Shown here one piece after another: positions 23,535 to 34,089 of a stretch of 64,000 nt of DNA (position 1 is its first letter; each line of letters starts with the position of its first letter). This stretch comes from Ochotona curzoniae. Its lineage: Eukaryota; Chordata; Mammalia; Lagomorpha; Ochotonidae. The notes beneath the pieces were generated by a model. It ran no database searches. It was not told the DNA's origin and worked only from the letters and a program-made list of their open reading frames with translations. Both the position numbers and the translations under genes were made by a program. The stretch spans positions 25,572,001-25,636,000 of the forward strand of contig NW_024464918.1 of assembly GCF_017591425.1 (NCBI RefSeq), read 5' to 3'.

Positions 23535-24130
23535 TCCAAATGTTGGGTATGTAAACTCAGTCACCAGGAAGAATAATTTGGCACTACTTAGGAAAAAGGA
23601 TGCAATGCAAATCCTCGCCATGCCATTCCTAGGTATAGTTATTGTCAAAACTCACACACAAAAGGATGTTTGCAAGGACATTCATCATGTCCTCGTCTAT
23701 AATGGTCAAACCCAGAAGCAGCTCTGAGTGTCTATCAATAAGGTCAAGGATACATAATGTGTGGTATATGTCCAAAGTACCTAAAGGAAAGGTCCAGGGT
23801 TTCAAAAAGGTAACACTGAAGGAAAAACACAATCTGAAACATTGAGCATATATCCTGCTGATATATATGGAAATTAACACACATGCACAGGTACAGACAG
23901 CAGACATCTGTAGCTGTACATGAAAAATCCATTTTACAATAATGAAACATAGCTCAAAGTGATACACTGTAAAATTCACATTAATGCTTTCCCCCGGTGA
24001 TGAAAGGGCTACAGGGAGAGCAAAAGAGGATTTCAACACTAACATCAAGGAGAAGAAAGAACAAATGTGGCCAAAGTTAATTGTCATAAAAATAAGTGTT
24101 CATATACATATACTACAAAATGAGAAATTA
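23535..24130 (+). mobile_element. L1M 3' end fragment
   Basis: Plus-strand relic: 'tgttgggtatgtaaactcag', 'tgccattcctaggtatagtt', 'acaaaaggatgtttgcaagg' and 'gtcaaggatacataatgtgt' follow the order of the L1 ORF2 end ('ggtgggaatgtaaa', 'cattcctaggtatataccc', 'atgttcatagcag', 'tggtatat'). The 152-codon minus-strand frame here is a shadow of it. Confidence 0.65.
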
Positions 24131-24599
24131 TAGCAGAACAGATAGATACAGGTAGGATATCACTTATCTTAAGTGCTTATACCAGAAATACGAACTTTGG
24201 AATATTTTCACATGCATAATAAAAGTATTTTGCAGATGGGGTTCTAGTTAAGACCCAGAATTCACTGGAGTTTCAGACACCTTTCACCATAGGTGGAGGT
24301 AATTTTAGGCTGTATTGGAAGTGCACCTAAGTTTTAGTGTTTCTTCTTATTTTTAGACTGGCTGTGATACAGCATGTGATGTCAAATATGGAATTTTCCA
24401 CCTGTGATGTCATCATGCCAGCATTCAAAAGGTTTCAGAGTTTAGATTAGTGATGCTCAAGGTCTATTTCATGTTATTTTCCATGTCTCTGGTTCAGTTT
24501 GTATTTCCTAAATAGAAAAAAAGAGAAGAGGGAGAAAAGGCATGTTTTGGGAAATGCGGACTCCTTCATATTGTCTGGGAGAACTCTAAAAAGCTCTGC

Positions 24600-24875
24600 A
24601 GAGGTGGGTATTTGCCAAGCACAGAACACACTGCATCCCATGTCACAATACTGGGATCAGTCCACATGCTGGGCACTGGATTCTAGCTGCCTACTAATCT
24701 GGCCACAGGAGGCAGCAGTGACAGTCCATGTAGTTTGGTTCCTGTCACTCACAGGGGAAATCTGGATTGAGTTCCAGCCCCTGGGGTTTTAGCCTCCTGG
24801 CTACTTTCACTGAGCGAACCAGCACATGGGAGCTCTGTCTCTCCCTATCTCTGCTTTTCAAATAACTTTTGACAA
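24600..24875 (+). mobile_element. CSINE, old copy
   Basis: Plus orientation: 'cactggattctagctgccta', 'ggattgagttccagcccc', 'gagcgaaccagcacatggga', then a pyrimidine tract and cttttcaaataa at the end. Confidence 0.6.
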
Positions 24876-24884
24876 ATGTCTTTA

Positions 24885-24965
24885 GTAGTTTGCAGGCTTT
24901 AGGGTAGGAAAAAAGAAATCACTTGGAAGCTTATTAAAAACAGAAATTCCTGCCATTTTCAAAAA
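24885..24965 (+). mobile_element. possible MER20/MER5-type DNA transposon fragment
   Basis: 'atcacttggaagcttattaa' followed by 'aaacagaaattcctgcc' resembles 'atcacctgggagcttgttagaaatgcagaatc' of hAT-Charlie MER elements. Short and diverged. Confidence 0.35.
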
Positions 24966-25101
24966 GATCTTAAACAAAGCCTAATAATCTCTTACTTGTA
25001 CAAAACAAACAAAACCAACACTTCTAAGTTTCTAATGTGTTAACTAGGCCTCTATCAAACATACTGAGAAAGTTTTTTTATTATTATTTTTTTTAAGTCT
25101 A

Positions 25102-25398
25102 GGGGTCAGAATGATGGTTCAATGGGCTAATTCTCTGCCTGCAAGTGCTCACATCCCAAATGGACATCAGTTCATATCCAGTTATTCTACTTCCCATTCA
25201 GCTTCCTGCTTATGGCCTGGGAAAACAGAAGATGGCCCAAAGCCTTGGGACTCTGTACCTGCATGGCAGGCCCAATAAAACTCCTGGTTCCTGGATCTAG
25301 ATTGATTCAGTTCTGGCTGCTGTGGCCATTTGAGGAGTAAACTAGCAGACAAAAAACCCTGTCTATCTCTCCTCTATAAATCTAAGAAAAATAAATCT
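25102..25398 (+). mobile_element. CSINE with target-site duplication
   Basis: Full-length plus-strand copy ('cattcagcttcctgcttatg', 'aagatggcccaaagccttgg', 'gagtaaactagcagac', tail ctctataaatctaagaaaaa). TSD: tttttttaagtcta at 25088-25101 and tttttttaaatcta at 25399-25412, one mismatch. Confidence 0.88.
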
Positions 25399-25409
25399 TT
25401 TTTTTAAAT

Positions 25410-26980
25410 CTAAAAATCAAAACTATAACTTTAACCTAAAAGTCTTATCTTTCATGATGATAAGTAATCATTAAGTGGATAGCCAACAGTGACACTTAAA
25501 TTTATTATTTTGATGATTGCTTATGAACTACAATCATTACATACACACACTTGTCTTGATAGCATCATTAGATGTGCCCCCGTAAAATGACAGGGACTTT
25601 CATGCATAACACAAATACTATACATACACAGCTGATAAAGTCATGATCACTCTTGTTCTAGGATACAGCCTGAATGAAACAACGCGACTGATGTGGTTCA
25701 AAGTGACTTAGGGAGACTCCACCTGGGAATACTACCTCCCCTTACATGCACCTCACATCTCAGGACCCCATTGACCTGCCTGTGCTGTCCATTCCTTACT
25801 CCTAACAGGGGAGGTCTCCACATTCACCTCTTGTCATCAGGGCCGAGCACACAGACAGGCTTGATCAATATGGTTGAAAAAACTTAACGAAAAAAATGCA
25901 TCCAGTAAAGGAGTTTTGGAAAATGTTTTCTCCAACGGAGTATAAAATAAACTATAGCCTTTGTTGACCATATGGTTTCTCTTGCAAACTCTTAAGCTAT
26001 TATTGCAGCATAAAAGCCATCACAGATAACATGTAAATAAATGTGTGTGGCCTTGCTGCAGTACTATTTCATGAACATCGAAACTTGAATTTCATGTATC
26101 ATGAAGTATGATGCTTTTTTGATTTTTTTCAATTATTTTAAAATGAAAATGATATTTTTAGCCCATATGTCATAAAAACAGGCATTGGCTGTGGGCAGAG
26201 GTAGGTAGATGAAGAAAGCTTTGGGTATCAGACAGCCTGCAGCCAACCAAGCGGAGTAAGGAGAGGAGAGGGGTGTACCCTGGATGGAAGGTCAGTGGAC
26301 CTCAAGGGCCTGCACACAGGACACAGGAAACCAAGAGACAATGAAACAGGATATGAAGAACCAGGGTAGAAACAGAAACAAACCTACTTACCCCTGTTTT
26401 TTTCCCCATTTATTTGGCAAAGGAAATTAGAAATAGAATTGGAATAGTTACATCTTTTGGTCTTCTGTACTATTGGTTAAGATGAAAAAAAGCCCACTGG
26501 CAAAACCATTGCCGCCATCATTTTTAGCAATGCTAAAATGTACTCATGCTCCCTGTGGCTCTCTTGTAGAAGAAACATAAAGGAGCTCAAGTGCAGGCAA
26601 GACAGGAGGCCACAGCATCCAGAAGGGATCCTGTCTCAACCACGGAGGAACGCCCTGCTCCTTCCTCGCCAGTGTCGCTGCCTAAGAATCATAGATGTCG
26701 TGTAAGTTAAAATGGGTTCCAAATCAGAGCCTCTTCCTCTTGCCAAAAATAACTACAATTTTTAAATAGCATTCATGGTTATTTTATAAAAATGCAAAAA
26801 TAAGGAAGCTAAGAGAAGAGCCAAGTTAAGATATCAGTGGTTATCCTATTTTCCTTAACCATTCTCTATGTTTGAGCGTACTTTGAACAAAAAAAAATAA
26901 GCAAACCGCCCAAATAATCCTTCTCACTTTCTAAATTAGGAAACCAAAGACCTGACAAATTAGCCCAGGATTGTGTATAA
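25410..26980. other. intron sequence, possible ancient repeat at 25950-26190
   Basis: Segments at 25950-26190 ('ggtttctcttgcaaactctt', 'gtaaataaatgtgtgtggcc', 'aaaacaggcattggctgtgg') recall a mammal-wide dispersed repeat that contains 'ctgtttttgtaaataaag' in reverse complement. The family is not certain. The rest is unrecognised. Confidence 0.3.
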
Positions 26981-26989
26981 AATGAGTCT

Positions 26990-27100
26990 GTAAAAATGTG
27001 GAATGACAATTCCTGTGTCTGTGCCATCGTTCACTTTTCTAATTAGCATTATTGCTACATCAGTTGTTTGTGCAAAGCAGGAACTCAATAAACCAATACC
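26990..27100 (+). mobile_element. possible L2 3' tail
   Basis: 'gtgcaaagcaggaactcaat' plus 'aaacc' resembles the L2 end ('cagtaggtgctcaataaa'). Preceding boxes ('tgacaattcctgtgtctgtg') fit weakly. Confidence 0.3.
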
Positions 27101-27109
27101 CACTGGCAT

Positions 27110-29320
27110 GACTGATGCCAGCTTGGTGGTCCTGTTTCTCTCTCTCTCAGCCCATCTCTGTCTGTGTCAGCTTTTCCAAGACACTCCAGATCACCAACAG
27201 CTCCACATAGCTCAGCTTCTGACGCCTGTCACATCCCAAAGAGAACAGGCGTACAGGCTCAGTGTCCTTTCAGAGAAATTGGCATGCAATTTCCAGTTTT
27301 TGCTATGAGGAATGCTTCACTTCAGAATTCCTTCCTTTGGCTTTATTTTAAAATGAGGCACATTTCTGGCTTCATTGTGGATTCATTTATGAGGAATTCA
27401 TTTTTGGCCTCCCCACTGGAGAAGAAGGAAGCATCAAGATATTTGTTTAAGGTCAGCCTTAAGTTTCAATTGAATAGGGTCAGCTCTACCCAGGGCTGAA
27501 ACAATTGTGGATGTATTTGTTCATGTCAAGAGTCCCATTATCTTAATGCCATGACAATAGGGAGAGAACCTCCACTTCTGTCCATGTTCTGAGTTTCATC
27601 ACATATCTAGCTTGGGCTGAGGACAGGTTAACAACCTAGCCAGTGAAGCCTGAGACTGAGTGGCATTCCTAGCACCCCAGAAGACAGTTTCAGTACAGAG
27701 AAAAGAAAATGAGACTAGCCAGTGAGGCTGAGAGGCACATCCATCAGGGGACGCTCCAATTTGCCTGCAAACATAAGGAAACAAGTTTAACTGTGCCCAC
27801 TATGGAGTCGGGAAGCTAAGCTAGAACCTTTCCTCCATCAATCACTATTGGAGATGACACTGGGCTCAGGGTATGTTTGCAGACACAAGGTCTGCAAGGA
27901 AGGTCAGACTTTTGTGAAGCGCAGCTTGGGCTGAAACAGAATCAAGTACTTGGAATCTAAGCTGTGAAACAGGCTGGTAGAAAAGCATTGGAATGCTGTG
28001 TTTGCTGTTTTAATTCTAAAAGGCCCACTAATGATGCATCTTAACATTATTCAGGCACTCACAAGATTGACCACAGATAATATCCATGCTCAAACTTCAA
28101 CTTTCTAAAATAGATTTGGAATTCCCTAAGGCAAAATAATTAGATGTTAGCAAACACAACTCTTGTGAACGCCTGATGTTAGCTGCCCAGCATTCTCTGA
28201 GCTATGATCTCTGATTTTCTTTCCAATTGGAGGCCCCTCTCCCCATTTTCTTACAGAAAGAAAAACAGTGATTCTGCTGGAACCCAGTTTTATGTACCTC
28301 CAAAGTGCACAGGAAGACCTGTCTGCAACATACGGAGCAGACCCAACATGGTGAATTCCTCTACTAACCAGGAAGCAGAATCCAGAAATGATGAGTCACC
28401 CTTACACCAGCCAACTGGAAGCATGACTCAAGGATGCTCAACTATTTGTAGAAAAGCATTCCTGGACCTGAGAGGAAGCAGAATGCACTTATGCCACAAT
28501 TTAAACCACCTGGCCATTTGTTCAAGCCCCTTTTTGAGTCAGACTGCAAGACTGACAAGCTGCCTAGTTGGACAAAGCTGAACACACATACCATGTTCCT
28601 GAGCGTCATCACTAACACGTCTATACAGATGCCAGCAACGTGGCGAAGGAAACTTCACTCTCGGATAATCTGGGAGAACAAAACGACTGCAATGGAATGT
28701 TTAATCCAGGACCAGCATCTGGGGGGCCAGCAAAACTGAGTAATATGGAAGGAAAGTCAGACTCTCCTATACAAGCAAACCAGAGATCACAAAGATGAGT
28801 GGAAATTTCCAGACCATGCAGACAAAGATGAGTCTTCATGATATACCGTGCCACTCCCTCTCCAGGAAATTAAGAGTTATTAAACTGTAGCAAAGACAGT
28901 GGCTTCTGAGATGCAATCACCCTTGTGGAACCAAGCTAGGGGTGGGAGTGGAGTGGGTGGGGAGTGGTCTATGTGGCATTTGAACCACGAAGGTCCTCAA
29001 TACTCACAGGGAAGTGTGAGCATGGGTGTAAAGCAGGGCCTGAAACCAGGTATGAACAGCTCTGTCTCCCAGCTGGCCCTGGACTGACTGACTGCTAGGA
29101 AGAGTGAGATGGTTAGTCCTTTAGGCCACATGCACACAAACTACTGAGAAAACAACAGCAAAACAAAAGCAAACACAAGCACATCCAGCAATCTCCCACA
29201 GGAACTTGACCTCAGAGTACCATTTTCTGCATCTAGTCCTAAGGGTTTTGCTTGTCAATAACCTAACTGTGAAGAAAGCTCAACCAAGACAGTGAAAACA
29301 ACTGGAGAGAGAAAGAGGGA
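27110..29320. other. single-copy intron sequence, nothing recognised
   Basis: No repeat or exon seen. The longest frame (28204-28581 plus, 125 codons) has no domain, no splice context and no codon pattern that suggests a gene. Confidence 0.45.
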
Positions 29321-29329
29321 GATGAGAGA

Positions 29330-29580
29330 GACACACTACCTGGGAAGTCTGCAACCCAACTGAAGTACATGGCCATGAGTCTCAGCTCTACTCCCAGTTC
29401 TACCGTCCTTCTGTGCATGCCCTGGGAAGCAAGAGGTCACGGCACAATTATGATGGTCCCTGCTCCTCACACAGAGACCTACAGTGAGTTTCAGGCTCCT
29501 GGCTTCAGCCTGGTTTAGCCCCAGTTACTGTAGCCATTTGGAAAATGAACCACTAGATGGGCGACTTCAGTCTTCCATTA
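29330..29580 (+). mobile_element. CSINE, old copy
   Basis: Plus orientation, diverged: 'ctcccagttctaccgtcctt', 'gcccagggaagc'-like box, 'aggctcctggcttcagcctg', 'ccatttggaaaatgaaccac'. The tail is eroded. Confidence 0.6.
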
Positions 29581-30002
29581 AGTAAGTGTAAGTTTCTGAT
29601 ACAACTGTTATCATCCCCTTTATCTGGTAAAAACAAAACAAACAAACAACAACAACAAAACACAAATTCAGGCAGAGAGGAGTAATTAACTCAACAAGAA
29701 CAAGTCAAGGAGCACAGCTCTAGAAGATTCTTCCCTACTGTGCTTTCAGCCCTAACAGAGGCACTTCAAGCACCTAGAAATCTGCCAGCTGATAGCATTT
29801 GGGGCCCAGTCACTGAGAAAACCAGTGCTGCAGATAATGCTCCCCATGCCAGGCAAGGAGGCTGTAGCAGGAGAGGAGGTCCATGGCCAAGGCTGCCAAT
29901 GATCGAGTTCCCATGGCTCAACCCCAAGAGAGAGGCAAGCAGTGAACCTACTCTCTGGAACACAGGCTTTGCTAAGGGGTTGTCAGAAAAGTAGCCAAGG
30001 CG

Positions 30003-30014
30003 CCCGCGCGTGTG

Positions 30015-30065
<51 letters not shown>
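30003..30065. repeat. (CG/TG/CA)n alternating purine-pyrimidine tract
   Basis: A GC-rich alternating start (30005-30020, cgcgcgtgtgtgcgcg) runs into (CA)n at 30019-30065. tgtgtgcgcgcacaca is a perfect 16-bp palindrome. The tract is Z-DNA-prone and likely to vary in length. Confidence 0.9.
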
Positions 30066-30067
<2 letters not shown>

Positions 30068-31054
30068 CTTGCTGAACCTGAGGAGGGGAGCCCTCTAGTG
30101 ACTCCATGGGCTCAGAGAAGAAAGAGGCAAATCACAAAACAGGAAAGTCATTGAAAAGGACTACACCCAAACAGAGGGGAACAACTCAAAACAAACCAGA
30201 ACCCCATATCAAAGAGGCTCCTAATCTCCTCAGCAGTCACAGCTGGGAGTCAAGCATTTCCGCTTTCAGAATGGGTGGGACCCTGCGATGTGAAAGCATG
30301 AGTTCCTTGAATTCAGAATTCTGTGGATTCATGTTCAAAGCTGAAAAATAATAAACTCCACTTGTGGGTTTCTAACCCTGAAGGCTGGAAAGCCATAGAC
30401 CAGAGAGAAATGTTTGTGTTGAAAATGAGGGTAGGCCCAGCAGCTGGGTTGAAAAAATGACCTGAGCTCTGATTTTGTCTTCTGCACTTCCATTAATTTA
30501 AAGTGCTACATTATCCACTTGCTTTAAAATATATGGTTGTCCTCTTTGCAGTGTCCCTTTAAATAGATTTTCCTTTTGTACTGCCAAAAATAACTGGAGA
30601 AGGTCCTTTGAGAATCTGTCTTAAAAAAAAATACACTCTTCTCCCTGCCCCATGTACATAAATAGGCCTGGAAGCAGCTATCAAGGGCTTCTTCTAGAGA
30701 CCTCTGGTCTATCAGAAATTATCAATCTTTCAAGAGACAAGAGTCATAGAAGGAAGCATCTCTCCTATGCTTACACCGAAGCCAGGCAAGTAGGAGTTCT
30801 CGAAGCAGTAGACCAATTACAGGAGACACAAAGGGGCTTTCAGGAACTCTGACCAAGCAGGGAAGACCCTTCTACCCAACTCCAGCAATTGTTAATGCAT
30901 GGATCTGAATTTTTCAAGTAAAACTGCCCTTTTGAAAATGATGGAAAACTGCTTAAAATTTTAAAACAGCAATTTTGGGGCAAAGCAACCAAGTAGAACA
31001 CACATGTGGGCTGTTAGATTTTTTTGCAACCGCCAGGTAATAAACAAGGACAAC

Positions 31055-31308
31055 AGGGCACAGTGCTGTGTTGCTGCAGGCATCCTATATTGGAGCACCA
31101 GCTGGAGTGAGGACTGCTTAGCATCTGATCTATTTTCCCTGCTAACTGGCCTAAGTGCTTGTGCCCCTGTAACCAAGGGGAAGACTCAATTGGGGTTCCT
31201 AGATTCTGGTTTCCATGTGGCCGGTCCTAGTTTGTGGCCATTTGGCAAGTGAACCAGAGGATGAAAGAAAAATCTGTTTCTGTAACTGCCTTTCAAATAA
31301 ACAAATGT
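31055..31308 (+). mobile_element. CSINE
   Basis: Plus orientation: 'gtgcttgtgcccctgtaacc', 'gtggccatttggcaagtgaa', 'ccagaggatgaaagaaaaat', tail tttcaaataaacaaatgtta. It runs directly into a long polypurine tract that probably grew from its tail. Confidence 0.7.
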
Positions 31309-31472
31309 TAGAGAGAAAAAAAGAAGGAAAGAAAAAAAAAGGCGGGAGGGAGAGAGGAGAAAAGGGAAAGGGAAAGGAAGGAAAAGAACAGAACAGGAAA
31401 GAAAAGGTTCAAGGAAAGGAAAGGAAAAGAAAGAAGGGAAGGGAGAGAAGAGGGGGAGGAATGGAAAAAAAA
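31309..31472. repeat. long polypurine (GGAAA)n-type tract
   Basis: About 164 bp of almost pure A/G on the plus strand (a few C or T near 31339-31344 and 31388-31408). It contains imperfect gaaaag/ggaaa units. It lies at the 3' end of a CSINE, consistent with expansion of the SINE tail. Lysine/glutamate-rich reading frames across it are artefacts. Confidence 0.9.
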
Positions 31473-31784
31473 GCCGACTGCTCACTCACTGGAACCTTTT
31501 GATCCACTAGGAGCAACAGAGACATACCTGGCAAACTGTGTCCTAGGCAGAATGTGATACACCCCAGGCTGGGGCACCTCAGGACAGGGAGAGGCTATCC
31601 GAAGCAGGAAGGACTGCTACAGGCAGCAGTACTGGAGCTGAAGCTAGAAGAATAAGGAAGCCTTTGACAGTCAGGGGCTGGTAAAGGGCCACTCCATACA
31701 GGAGAAAATAAATTACTCAGGGCAAAAACAATAAAACAAGGAAAATGATGCTTGAGCAGTGGCCAAGACATGAGCCATGCCTCA

Positions 31785-32180
31785 GCCCAACATACAGCCT
31801 TGAAGTCTACCAGGCACCATGCTGTAGGAATGAAATGGTGATTATGGGAGATGAGGTTACAATCTCAGAAATGCCTGGTCCACATAGGCCTTGGAGACCA
31901 TAGTCAGGATTTTAAGAACAACAGGGAGGCTGCTTTTGAAGCTTTTTTTAAAGCAAAAGAAATGCATGTTAAGATTTGCAGTATTCAGAGGTCCGTGGTT
32001 GCAGAGCATGCACTCCACAGGCTGGAGGAGAGCCAGCACTCCAGCAGTCAGAGCAACCTCTGCAAGCCATCTAGGGGATGACGCCATCCTGGATCAGGAA
32101 GGCAGTGATGGAGACAGGGAGAAAGGCCTTGAGTGGAGAGACAGGAGCAAAAACCACCAGAACTGTAAGTTCAGGGACTA
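31785..32180 (-). mobile_element. L2 LINE fragment, 3' part
   Basis: Read on plus: 'taccaggcaccatgctgtag', 'aggccttggagaccatagtc', 'ttaagatttgcagtattcag', 'actccacaggctggaggag'. These follow the reverse complement of L2 in order ('caggcactgtgctagg', 'ggccttggaggccatggtaagga', 'cagatttgcattttagaaag'). Confidence 0.6.
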
Positions 32181-32189
32181 GAGAACGTG

Positions 32190-33300
32190 GTCAGCCTGGT
32201 GACTCTAATAGGCTATCAGGCCACACTGCCAGATGGCAGCAGCCAAACCAACCTGCCCCAGTAGCCATGGGCTCTCTGTGGTTATGTGAGGGAACAAAAG
32301 TTTAGAAGCCAGGATGTGTGGTTGAGAAAGGTAGCCAGAGAGGGCTCATAGAACCATTTCATCTTAGAAAGCTATCATGTCAAATGTGCTGTTTTCTTTC
32401 AAATGTGCTTTATAAAATTCCATACCTATTTTGTTTGGACTCATCACAACAGCAGAGATAGACTGAGCTCCTCTCATCTGTTTCATGGTTCATCATTATG
32501 CCCCAATCATCCAGCCATGCGGTGGAGGCATACCAGAGTGCCTACAGGCCATGTGCTAATAAATAAGAATCGAGATGTGCCTACTTGGATTCTAACCACT
32601 CTTAAAGTACTTCAAGGAATGCTACTTAAACCACCAGGGCCCATCCTGCTGGGTGCCAAGGTCTAGCAGTGATTTTCATGATAATGACAGGCATTTGCAC
32701 AGGAATCCAACTTAATTGCTTCTACATAATTAGGGAAGCATGAATACATCCTAGTCAATTCACAGGGATGTCTGGAGGGACTCAGACTTCAAAGAAATGA
32801 TAGAGTTGTCATCCTACTCTATGTCCATCAACTCCTTATATTTCCCTGAGCGTTAGCCATACAATATTCCTTCATGATTCCTGCAATCCTGAGAGTCTCA
32901 AATCCTTTACAAACAGTCATAGCATATAACAGATGATCAAAGCAAAAAACACAGCACCCGGTACGGGAAAGAACTATGAAATCAGCAGAAGGGAATGGGA
33001 TAAAAGTCAACCAAATCTCCTTCAATACTCTCTTACATGCTCCTCTACCCAAATCTTGCCTGAGTGTATGTGTGTCCATACCGTAGATGGACTCATCTCT
33101 GCTCCAAATTGGCCTTGTGGTTCCACATGCCTTGACTGAGTCAGCATACCAAGCCAAGATCCCTTGATAAACTCAAGGTTAGCCATTGAATGCTACTTAA
33201 GTAAGACCGCTTACAATATACACCGTGGGCTGCCTGTTCAAAACTTTGCTTTGATTCTGATACTCATGTACCTCAGGAATCCTAGGCAGATCCTGCTGTT
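32190..33300. other. single-copy intron sequence, nothing recognised
   Basis: No repeat, exon or RNA gene was recognised on either strand. Confidence 0.45.
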
Positions 33301-33329
33301 ACAAAACAATTAAGGGGGAGGGGCTTCCT

Positions 33330-33635
33330 CTTGCTTCCAGCCAATGAGATGTGACTAAAAACTTTAGTGGAAGATGTCTAGGAAAAGTATTGTCAAAATT
33401 CTTAACTAGAGACTCAATAAGAAACACAGAGCATTCCTTTGCCTGTAGACAGGGAGTCACAGAAAAGGATATGCTTATTATCTTAAGACCCTGACAAGGG
33501 CTAGCCAACACAGTGAGGCTGGCTGGGTAGGAGCATAGAAATTGCCTATATCTTTCACAAGACAAGAAATAACCCACCTTTCAGGATCGATGGTATGTAA
33601 TGACACAACAGATCTCTTCAGTGTTTAAGCTATTT
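33330..33635 (+). mobile_element. MLT1-like LTR (MaLR), left part
   Basis: 'ccagccaatgagatgtgact' near 33338 and 'gtgtttaagctattt' near 33622 are hallmarks of MLT1 LTRs ('ccaatgagatgtgagcagaag', 'tgtttaagccactgtt'). It is interrupted by the CSINE at 33636-34018 and resumes after it. No internal retroviral coding sequence is seen. Confidence 0.55.
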
Positions 33636-34018
33636 TTTCACAAGAATTATTTATTTATTTGGAAATCAAGTCACAGAGAGAAGGGGGAGGGGAGACAGAG
33701 AAAAAATAAACAGAAAGTGAGAGAGAAGGAAGGGGGGAGAAAGAAAGAAAAACAAAGAATCATCTATCCATTGGTTCACTCTCCAAATGGCTACAATCGC
33801 TGGAGCTAGGCATGTCCAAATCCAGGAATCAGCTGCCTCTTCAGGTCTCCCACATAGGTGCAGGGGCCCAAGCAACTGAGCCATCCCCTACTGCTTCCAT
33901 AGGCCATAAGCAGGGAGCTGGATCAGAAGTGGAACAGTAGGGACTCAAACAGGTACTTGAATAAAATGCCAGCACCACAGAAAGAGGTTTAGCCTGCTAT
34001 ATCCTGGAGCCAGCCCCC
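33636..34018 (-). mobile_element. CSINE inserted in an MLT1-like LTR
   Basis: Minus-strand copy of 383 bp with an enlarged purine-rich segment (33680-33760). TSD: gtttaagctattt at 33623-33635 and gtttaagccattt at 34019-34031, one mismatch in 13. The insertion is younger than the LTR. Confidence 0.9.
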
Positions 34019-34085
34019 GTTTAAGCCATTTCGAATTGGATTTTCTATTTCTTACAGCCTCAAGCATCCTAAATGATACAACATT
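34019..34085 (+). mobile_element. MLT1-like LTR, right end
   Basis: 'gtttaagccatttcgaattg', then 'tatttcttacagcctcaagc' and 'ctaaatgatacaac' match the 3' end of MLT1 LTRs ('tttaagccactaagttttggggtaatttgttacagcagcc...aatacaac'). Confidence 0.55.
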
Positions 34086-34089
34086 GCTT

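Noticed and set aside
23629..24087. Longest open frame in the window (152 codons, minus strand)
   Set aside because: It is antisense to an L1M 3' end, starts and stops arbitrarily and has no recognisable domain.
28204..28581. 125-codon plus-strand frame
   Set aside because: No homology, no splice context, and opposite to the gene; lengths of this order are expected by chance in 64 kb.
31215..31502. Lys/Glu/Arg-rich 95-codon frame
   Set aside because: Created by the polypurine tract; low complexity, not a protein.
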